A program made the translations under genes and the position numbers. A stretch of DNA of 64,000 nucleotides from Haliotis asinina (taxonomy: Eukaryota; Mollusca; Gastropoda; Lepetellida; Haliotidae), in contig NC_090290.1 of the NCBI RefSeq assembly GCF_037392515.1, positions 25,193,753 through 25,257,752 of the forward strand, read 5' to 3'. The notes beneath the pieces are model-generated. The model was not told where the DNA came from. It did not search any database and worked only from the letters and a program-made list of their open reading frames with translations. Below are positions 53,301-64,000 of the stretch, piece after piece. Within the stretch, counting starts at the first letter, position 1. Each line of letters starts with the position of its first letter.

Positions 53301-56300
53301 ACTATGTGAGATGATAGGGGTTGGTGTAACACTATGTGAGATGATGGTGGTTGGTGTAATACTATGCGAGATGATGGTGGTTGGTGCAATACTATGTGAG
53401 ATGATGGTGGTTGGTGTAATACTATGTGAGATGATGGTGGTTGGTGTAATACTATGTGAGATGATAGGGGTTGGTGTAATACTATGTGAGATGATGACGG
53501 TTGGTGTAATACTATGCGAGATGATGGTGGTTGGTGTAATACTATGTGAGATGATGGTGGTTGGTGTAATACTATGTGAGATGATGGTGGTTGGTGTAAC
53601 ACTATGTGAGATGATAGGGGTTGGTGTAATACTATGTGAGATGATGGTGGTTGGTGTAATACTATGCGAGATGATGGTGGTTGGTGTAATACTATGTGAG
53701 ATGATGACGGTTGGTGTAACACTATGCGAGATGATAGGGGTTGGTGTAATACTATGTGAGATGATAGGGGTTGGTGTAATACTATGCGAGATGATGACGG
53801 TTGGTGTAATACTATGCGAGATGATGGTGGTTGGTGTAATACTATGAAAGATGATGGTGGTTGGTGTAACACTATGTGAGATGATAGGGGTTGGTGTAAT
53901 ACTATGTGAGATGATGGTGGTTGGTGTAATACTATGTGAGATGATAGGGGTTGGTGTAATACTATGTGAGATGATGACGGTTGGTGTAATACTATGTGAG
54001 ATGATAGGGGTTGGTGTAACACTATGTGAGATGATGGTGGTTGGTGTACTACTATGTGAGATGATAGGGGTTGGTGTAATACTATGTGAGATGATAGGGT
54101 TTGGTGTAATACTATGTGAGATGATAGGGGTTGGTGTAGTACTATGCGAGATGATGGTGGTTGGTGTAACACTATGTGAGATGATGACGGTTGGTGTAAT
54201 ACTATGCGAGATGATAGGGGTTGGTGTAACACTATGTGAGATGATGGTGGTTGGTGTAATACTATGCGAGATGATCGGGGTTGGTGTTAGACTATGCGAG
54301 ATGATGGTTGTTGGTGTAATACTATGTGAGGTGATGGAGGTTGGTGTAACACTATGTGAGATGATGGGGGTTGGTGTCATACTATGTGAGATGATGGTGG
54401 TTGGTGTAATACTATGCGAGATGATAGGGGTTGGTGTAACACTATGTGAGGTGATGGAGGTTGGTGTAATACTATGTGAGATGATGACGGTTGGTGTAAT
54501 ACAATGCGAGATGATAGTGGATGGTGTAATACTATGCGAGATGATGGTGGTTGGTGTAACACTATGTGAGATGATAGGGGTTGGTGTAATACTATGCGAG
54601 ATGATGGTGGTTGGTGTAATACTATGCGAGATGATGGTGGTTGGTGTAACACTATGTGAGATCATGGGGGTTGGTGTACTACTATGCGAGATGATGGTGG
54701 TTGGTTTAATACTATGTGAGATGATGACGGTTGGTGTAATACTATGCGAGATGATAGGGGTTGGTGTAATACTATGTGAGATGATAGGGGTTGGTGTAAT
54801 ACTATGCGAGATGATGACGGTTGGTGTAATACTATGCGAGATGATGGTGGTTGGTGTAATACTATGTGAGATGATGGTAGTTGGTGTAATACTACGTGAG
54901 ATGATGACGGTTGGTGTAATACTATGCGAGATGATAGGGGTTGGTGTAATACTATGTGAGATGATAGGGGTTGGTGTAATACTATGTGAGATGATGACGG
55001 TTGGTGTAATACTATGTGAGATGATAGGGGTTGGTGTTATACTATGCGAGATGATGACGGTTGGTGTAATACTATGTGAGATGATGACGGTTGGTGTAAT
55101 ACTATCCGAGATGATAGGGGTTGGTGTAATACTATGTGAGATGATAGGGGTTGGTGTAATACTATGCGACATGATGACGGTTGGTGTAATACTATGCGAG
55201 ATGATGGTGGTTGGTGTAATACTATGCAAGATGATGGTGGTTGGTGTAACACTATGTGAGATGATAGGGGTTGGTGTAATACTATGTGAGATGATGGTGG
55301 TTGGTGTACTACTAGCTGAGATGATAGGGGTTGGTGTAATACTATGTGAGATGATAGGGTTTGGTGTAATACTATGTGATATGATAGGGGTTGGTGTAAT
55401 ACTATGCGAGATGATGGTGGTTGGTGTAACACTATGTGAGATGATGACGGTTGGTGTAATACTATGCGAGATGATAGGGTTTGGTGTAACACTATGTGAG
55501 ATGATGGTGGTTGGTGTAATACTATGCGAGGTGATCGGGGTTGGTGTTATACTATTCGAGATGATGGTGGTTGGTGTAATACTATGTGAGGTGATGGAGG
55601 TTGGTGTAACACTATGTGAGATGATGGGGGTTGGTGTCATACAATGTGAGATGATGGTGGTTGGTGTAATACTATGCGAGATGATAGGGGTTGGTGTAAC
55701 ACTATGTGAGGTGATGGAGGTTGGTGTAATACTATGTGAGATGATGACGGTTGGTGTAATACTATGCGAGATGATGGTGGATGGTGTAATACTATGCGAG
55801 ATGATGGTAGGTTGGTGTAACACTATGTGAGTTGATAGGGGTTGGTGTAATACTATGTGAGATGATGACGGTTGGTGTAATACTATGCGAGATGATAGGG
55901 GTTGGTGTAATACTATGTGAGATGATAGGGGTTGGTGTAATACTATGCGAGATGATGACGGTTGGTGTAATACTATGCGAGATGATAGGGGTTGGTGTAA
56001 TACTATGTGAGATGATAGGGGTTGGTGTAATACTATGTGAGATGATGACGGTTGGTGTAATACTATGCGAGATGATAGGGGTTGGTGTAATACTATGTGA
56101 GATGATAGGAGTTGGTGTAATACTATGTGAGATGATGACGGTTGGTGTAATACTATGTGAGATGATAGGGGTTGGTGTAATACTATGCGAGATGATGGTG
56201 GTTGGTGTAATACTATGCGAGATGATGGTGGTTGGTGTAACACTATGTGAGATCATGGGGGTTGGTGTAATACTATGCGAGATGATGGTGGTTGGTTTAA

Positions 56301-59300
56301 TACTATGTGAGATGATGACGGTTGGTGTAATACTATGCGAGATGATAGGGGTTGGTGTAATACTATGTGAGATGATAGGGGTTGGTGTAATACTATGCGA
56401 GATGATGACGGTTGGTGTAATACTATGCGAGATGATAGGGGTTGGTGTAATACTATGTGAGATGATAGGGGTTGGTGTAATACTATGTGAGATGATGACG
56501 GTTGGTGTAATACTATGCGAGATGATAGGGGTTGGTGTAATACTATGTGAGATGATAGGAGTTGGTGTAATACTATGTGAGATGATGACGGTTGGTGTAA
56601 TACTATGTGAGATGATAGGGGTTGGTGTAATACTATGCGAGATGATGACGGTTGGTGTAATACTATGTGAGATGATGACGGTTGGTGTAATACTATCCGA
56701 GATGATAGGGGTTGGTGTAATACTATGTGAGATGATAGGGGTTGGTGCAATACTATGCGAGATGATGGTGGTTGGTGTAATACAATGAGAGATGATGGTG
56801 GTTGGTGTAATACTATGTGAGATGATGGTGGTTGGTGTAACACTATGTGAGATGATAGGGGTTGGTGTAACACTATGTGAGATGATAGGGGTTGGTGTAA
56901 TACTATGCGAGATGATGACGGTTGGTGTAATACTATGTGAGATGATGACGTTTGGTGTAATACTATGTGAGATGATAAGGGTTGGTGTAACACTATGTGA
57001 GATGATGGTGGTTGGTGTAATACTATGTGAGATGATAGGGGTTGGTGTAATACTATGCGAGATAATGGTGGATGGTGTAATACTATGCGAGATGATGGTG
57101 GTTGGTGAAACACTATGTGAGATGATGACGGTTGGTGTAGTACTATGCGAGATGATAGGGGTTGGTGTAACACTATGTGGGATGATGGTGGTTGGTGTAA
57201 TACTATGCGAGATGATGACAGTTGGTGTAATACTATGCGAGATGATAGGGGTTGGTGTAATACTATGTGAGATGATAGGGGTTGGTGTAATACTATGCGA
57301 GATGATGATGGTTGGTGTAATACTATGCGAGATGATGGTGGTTGGTGTAATACTATGAAAGATGATGGTGGTTGGTGTAACACTATGTGAGATGATAGGG
57401 GTTGGTGTAATACTATGTGAGATGATGGTGGTTGGTGTAGTACTATGTGAGATGATAGGGGTTGGTGTAATACTATGTGAGATGATGACGGTTGGTGTAA
57501 TACTATGTGAGATGATAGGGGTTCGTGTAACACTATGTGAGATGATGGTGGTTGGTGTACTACTATGTGAGATGATAGGGGTTGGTGTAATACTATGTGA
57601 GATGATAGGGTTTGGTGTAATACTATGTGAGATGATAGGGGTTGGTGTAATACTATGCGAGATGATGGTGGTTGGTGTAACACTATGTGAGATGATGGTG
57701 GTTGGTGTAATGCTATGCGAGATGATCGGGGTTGGTGTTAGACTATGCGAGATGATGGTTGTTGGTGTAATACTATGTGAGGTGATGGAGGTTGGTGTAA
57801 CACTATGTGAGATGATGGGGGTTGGTGTCATACTATGTGAGATGATGGTGGTTTTTGTAATACTATGCGAGATGATAGGGGTTGGTGTAACACTATGTGA
57901 GGTGATGGAGGTTGGTGTAATACTATGTGAGATGATGACGGTTGGTGTAGTACTATGCGAGATGATAGTGGATGGTGTAATACTATGCGAGATGATGGTG
58001 GTTGGTGTAACACTATGTGAGATGATAGGGGTTGGTGTAATACTATGCGAGATGATGACGGTTGGTGTAATACTATGCGAGATGATAGGGGTTGGTGTAA
58101 TACTATGCGAGATGATGGTGGTTGGTGTAATACTATGCGAGATGATGGTGGTTGGTGTAACACTATGTTAGATCATGGAGGTTGGTGTAATATTATGCGA
58201 GATGATGGTGGTTGGTTTAATACTATGTGAGATGATGACGGTTGGTGTTATACTATGCGAGATGATAGGGGTTGGTGTAATACTATGTGAGATGATCGGG
58301 GTTGGTGTAATACTATGCGAGATGATGGTGGTTGGTGTAACACTATGTGAGATGATGACGGTTGGTGTAATACTATGCGAGATGATGGTGGTTGGTGTAG
58401 CACTATGCGAGATGATGGAGGTTGGTGTAGTACTATTCGAGATGATAGGGGTTGGTGTATTACTATGCGAGATGATGGTGGTTGGTGTAACACTATGTGA
58501 GATGATGGTGGTTGGTGTAATACTATGTGAGATGATAGGGGTTGGTGTAATACTATGCGAGATGATCGGGGTTGGTGTAATACTATGCGAGATGATGGTG
58601 GTTGGTGTAATACTATGCGAGATGATGGTGGTTGGTGTAGTACTATGTGAGATGATAGGAGTTGGTGTACTAGTATGCGAGATGATGGTGGTTGGTGTAA
58701 TACTATGCGAGATGATCGGGGATGGTGTAATACTATGCGAGATGATGGTGGTTGGTGTAATACTATTTGAGATGATCGGGGTTGGTGTAATACTATGCGA
58801 GATGATGGTGGTTGGTGTAATACTATGTGAGATGATAGGGGTTGGTGTAATACTATGTGAAATGATGGTGGTTGGTGTAATACTATGTGAGATGATAGGG
58901 GTTGGTGTTATACTATGTGAGATGATGGTGGTTGGTGTAACACTATGTGAGATGATGGTGGTTGGTGTAATACTATGTGAGATGATAGGAGTTGGTGTAA
59001 TACTATGCGAGATGATAGGGGTTGGTGTAATACTATGCGAGATGATGGTGGTTGGTGTAACACTGTGTGAGATGATGGTGGTTGGTGTAGTACTATGCGA
59101 GATGATAGGGGTTGGTGTAACACTATGTGAGATGATGGTGGTTGGTGTAATACTATGCGAGATGATCGGGGTTGGTGTTATACGATGTGAGATGATGGTG
59201 GTTGGTGTTATACTATGCGAGATGATGGTGGTTGGTGTAATACTATGCGAGAGATGATGGTTTTTGGTGTAACACTATGTGAGATGATGGTGGTTGGTGT

Positions 59301-62300
59301 AATACTATGTGAGATGATAGGGGTTGGTGTAATACTATGCGAGATGATGGGGGTTGGTGTAATACTATGCGAGATGATGGTGGTTGGTGTAACACTATGT
59401 GAGATGATGGTGGTTGGTGTAACACTATGTGAGGTGATGGAGGTTGGTGTAATACTATGTGAGATGATCGGGGTTGGTGTAATACTATGCGATATGATGG
59501 TGGTTGGTGTAACACCATGTGAGATGATGGTGGTTGGTGTAACACTATGTGAGATGATAGGGGTTGGTGTAATACTATGTGAGATGATGACGGTTGGTGT
59601 AGTACTATGAGAGATGATAGGGGTTGGTGTAACACTATGTGAGATGATGGTGGTTGGTGTAATACTATGCGAGATGATCGGGGTTGGTGTTATACTATGC
59701 GAGATGATAGGGGTTGGTGTAATACTATGCGAGATGATAGGGGTTGGTGTAATACTATGCGATATGATGGTGGTTGGTGTAACACCATGTGAGATGATGG
59801 TGGTTGGTGTAACACTATGTGAGATGATGGTGGTTGGTGTAATACTATGTGAGATGATAGGGGTTGGTGTAATACTATGCGAGATGATAGGGGTTGGTGT
59901 AATACTATGCGAGATGATGGTGGTTGGTGTAACACTATGTGAGATGATGGTGGTTGGTGTAACACTATGTGAGGTGATGGAGGTTGGTGTAGTACTATGC
60001 AAGATGATAGGGGTTGGTGTAATACTATGTGAGATGATGGTGGTTGGTGTAACACTATGTGAGATGATGGTGGTTGGTGTAATACTATGTGAGATGATAG
60101 GGGTTGGTGTAATACTATGCGAGATGATGGTGGTTGGTGTAATACTATGCGAGATGATGGTGGTTGGTGTAACACTATGTGAGATGATGGTGGTTGGTGT
60201 AATACTATGTGAGATGATAGGGGTTTGTGTAGTACTATGCGAGATGATAGGGGTTGGTGTAATACTATGCGAGATGATGGTATTTGGTGTAACACTATGT
60301 GAGATGATGGTGGTTGGTGTAACACTATGTGAGATGATGGTGGTTGGTGTAATACTATGTGAGGTGATGGAGGTTGGTGTAACACTATGTGAGATGATGG
60401 TGGTTGGTGTAATACTATGTGAGATGATGACGGTTTGTGTAATACTATGCGAGATGATGGTGGTTGGTGTAACACTATGCGAAATGATGGAGGTTGGTGT
60501 AGTACTATGCGAGATGATAGGGGTTGGTGTAATACTATGCGAGATGATGGTGGTTGGTGTAACACTATGCGAGATGATCGGGGATGGTGTAATACTATGC
60601 GAGATGATGGTGGTTGGTGTAATACTATTTGAGATGATCGGGGTTGGTGTAATACTATGCGAGATGATGGTGGTTGGTGTAATACTATGTGAGATGATAG
60701 GGGTTGGTGTAATACTATGTGAAATGATGGTGGTTGGTGTAGTACTATGTGAGATGATAGGGGTTGGTGTAATAGTATGTGAGATGATGGTGGTTGGTGT
60801 AACACTATGTGAGATGATGGTGGTTGGTGTAATACTATGTGAGATGATAGGAGTTGGTGTAATACTATGCGAGATGATAGGGGTTGGTGTAATACTATGC
60901 AAGATGATGGTGGTTGGTGTAACACTGTGTGAGATGATGGTGGTTGGTGTAGTACTATGCGAGATGATAGGGGTTGGTGTAACACTATGTGAGATGATGG
61001 TGGTTGGTGTAATACTATGCGAGATGATCGGGGTTGGTGTTATACGATGTGAGATGATGGTGGTTGGTGTTATACTATGCGAGATGATGGTGGTTGGTGT
61101 AATACTATGCGAGAGATGATGGTTTTTGGTGTAACACTATGTGAGATGATGGTGGTTGGTGTAATACTATGTGAGATGATAGGGGTTGGTGTAATACTAT
61201 GCGAGATGATAGGGGTTGGTGTAATACTATGCGAGATGATCGGGGTTGGTGTAATACTATGCGAGATGATGGTGGTTGGTGTAATACTATGCAAGATGAT
61301 GGTGGTTGGTGTAACACTATGTGAGATGATAGGGGTTGGTGTCATACAATGTGAGATGATGGTGGTTGGTGTACTACTAGCTGAGATGATAGGGGTTGGT
61401 GTAATACTATGTGAGATGATAGGGTTTGGTGTAATACTATGTGATATGATAGGGGTTGGTGTAATACTATGCGAGATGATGGTGGTTGGTGTAACACTAT
61501 GTGAGATGATGACGGTTGGTGTAATACTATGCGAGATGATAGGGTTTGGTGTAACACTATGTGAGATGATGGTGGTTGGTGTAATACTATGCGAGGTGAT
61601 CGGGGTTGGTGTTATACTATTCGAGATGATGGTGGTTGGTGTAATACTATGTGAGGTGATGGAGGTTGGTGTAACACTATGTGAGATGATGGGGGTTGGT
61701 GTCATACAATGTGAGATGATGGTGGTTGGTGTAATACTATGCGAGATGATAGGGGTTGGTGTAACACTATGTGAGGTGATGGAGGTTGGTGTAATACTAT
61801 GTGAGATGATGACGGTTGGTGTAATACTATGCGAGATGATGGTGGATGGTGTAATACTATGCGAGATGATGGTAGGTTGGTGTAACACTATGTGAGTTGA
61901 TAGGGGTTGGTGTAATACTATGTGAGATGATGACGGTTGGTGTAATACTATGCGAGATGATCGGGGTTGGTGTAATACTATGCGAGATGATGGTGGTTGG
62001 TGTAATACTATGCGAGATGATGGTGGTTGGTGTAACACTATGTGAGATCATGGGGGTTGGTGTAATACTATGCGAGATGATGGTGGTTGGTTTAATACTA
62101 TGTGAGATGATGACGGTTGGTGTAATACTATGCGAGATGATAGGGGTTGGTGTAATACTATGTGAGATGATAGGGGTTGGTGTAATACTATGCGAGATGA
62201 TGACGATTGGTGTAATACTATGCGAGATGATGGTGGTTGGTGTAAAACTATGTGAGATGATGGTAGTTGGTGTAATACTATGTGAGATGATGACGGTTGG

Positions 62301-64000
62301 TGTAATACTATGCGAGATGATAGGGGTTGGTGTAATACTATGTGAGATGATAGGAGTTGGTGTAATACTATGTGAGATGATGACGGTTGGTGTAATACTA
62401 TGTGAGATGATAGGGGTTGGTGTAATACTATGCGAGATGATGACGGTTGGTGTAATACTATGTGAGATGATGACGGTTGGTGTAATAGTATCCGAGATGA
62501 TAGGGGTTGGTGTAATACTATGTGAGATGATAGGGGTTGGTGTAATACTATGCGAGATGATGGTGGTTGGTGTAATACAATGCGAGATGATGGTGGTTGT
62601 TGTAATACTATGTGAGATGATGGTGGTTGGTGTAACACTATGTGAGATGATAGGGGTTGGTGTAACACTATGTGAGATGATAGGGGTTGGTGTAATACTA
62701 TGCGAGATGATGACGGTTGGTGTAATACTATGTGAGATGATGACGTTTGGTGTAATACTATGTGAGATGATAAGGGTTGGTGTAACACTATGTGAGATGA
62801 TGGTGGTTGGTGTAATACTATGTGAGATGATAGGGGTTGGTGTAATACTATGCGAGATAATGGTGGATGGTGTAATACTATGCGAGATGATGGTGGTTGG
62901 TGAAACACTATGTGAGATGATGACGGTTGGTGTAGTACTATGCGAGATGATAGGGGTTGGTGTAACACTATGTGGGATGATGGTGGTTGGTGTAATACTA
63001 TGCGACATGATGACGGTTGGTGTAATACTATGCGAGATGATAGGGGTTGGTGTAATACTATGTGAGATGATAGGTGTTGGTGCAATACTATGCGAGATGA
63101 TGATGGTTGGTGTAATACTATGCGAGATGATGGTGGTTGGTGTAATACTATGAAAGATGATGGTGGTTGGTGTAACACTATGTGAGATGATAGGAGTTGG
63201 TGTAATACTATGTGAGATGATGGTGGTTGGTGTAGTACTATGTGAGATGATAGGGGTTGGTGTAATACTATGTGAGATGATGACGGTTGGTGTAATACTA
63301 TGTGAGATGATAGGGGTTCGTGTAACACTATGTGAGATGATGCTGGTTGGTGTACTACTATGTGAAATGATAGGGGTTGGTGTTATACTATGTGAGATGA
63401 TAGGGTTTGGTGTAATACTATGTGAGATGATAGGGGTTGGTGTAATACTATGCGAGATGATGGTGGTTGGTGTAACACTATGTGAGATGATGGTGGTTGG
63501 TGTAATGCTATGCGAGATGATCGGGGTTGGTGTTAGACTATGCGAGATGATGGTTGTTGGTGTAATACTATGTGAGGTGATGGAGGTTGGTGTAACACTA
63601 TGTGAGATGATGGGGGTTGGTGTCATACTATGTGAGATGATGGTGGTTTTTGTAATACTATGCGAGATGATAGGGGTTGGTGTAACACTATGTGAGGTGA
63701 TGGAGGTTGGTGTAATACTATGTGAGATGATGACGGTTGGTGTAATACTATGCGAGATGATAGTGGATGGTGTAATACTATGCGAGATGATGGTGGTTGG
63801 TGTAACACTATGTGAGATGATAGGGGTTGGTGTAATACTATGCGAGATGATGACGGTTGGTGTAATACTATGCGAGATGATAGGGGTTGGTGTAATACTA
63901 TGCGAGATGATGGTGGTTGGTGTAATACTATGCGAGATGATGGTGGTTGGTGTAACACTATGTGAGATCATGGAGGTTGGTGTAATACTATGCGAGATGA

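Overview
The window is eukaryotic nuclear DNA. It has spliced genes with GT-AG introns, about 40% GC in the spacers with GC-rich exons, SINEs, LINEs and LTR-retrotransposon fossils, and long satellite-like arrays. The dispersed repeats beginning with GTGAGTGAG and TTTAGTTTTACGCCGC are ones I associate with abalone (Haliotis) and related vetigastropod snails. That assignment is from memory and is moderate in confidence; the gene content alone would fit any mollusc.

The only clear host genes are five alpha-tubulin genes, all on the + strand: TUBA copy 1 (3177-7936), copy 2 (17851-20763), copy 3 (33697-36833), copy 4 (40435-44693) and copy 5 (47425-50390). All share one architecture. Exon 1 is a short 5' UTR plus only the ATG. 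Exon 2 is 223 nt (codons 2-75 plus one base). Exon 3 is 1127 or 1130 nt (rest of codon 76 to stop). Each predicts an intact protein of 450 or 451 residues. Copies 2-5 share about 240 bp of promoter, and homologous intron 1, 3' UTR and 3' flank. Copy 1 is more distant and shares only the proximal promoter and coding exons. Copies 3 and 4 are almost identical.

Layout. 1-3020: mostly featureless, with a 53-bp minisatellite. 3021-8050: TUBA copy 1, whose 3.2 kb first intron holds two SINEs and a 38/76-bp minisatellite. 8848-16995: a nested transposon stack, in which an L2/CR1-like LINE is split by a minus-strand LINE, itself interrupted by a BEL/Pao fossil, with a SINE in the target-site duplication. 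17041-17346: an unassigned GC-rich ORF. 17586-20974: TUBA copy 2. 20975-25122: an AT-rich block that seems to separate copy 2 from its ancestral 3' end. 25123-27450: tubulin 3' flank and a 39-bp minisatellite. 27647-32257: a second BEL/Pao fossil. 33190-39577, 39578-46565 and 46566-51600: the units of copies 3, 4 and 5 with their spacers and 39-bp arrays. 51600-52455: GA-rich and poly-G tracts. 52455-64000: a 30-bp tandem array running off the window end.

Biologically this is a tandem alpha-tubulin cluster. Conserved matches to RFX X-box and forkhead motifs upstream and in intron 1 suggest, by inference, expression in ciliated cells. Copy-specific changes are informative: a replaced intron segment in copy 4, a duplicated splice donor in copy 5, and a displaced 3' end in copy 2.
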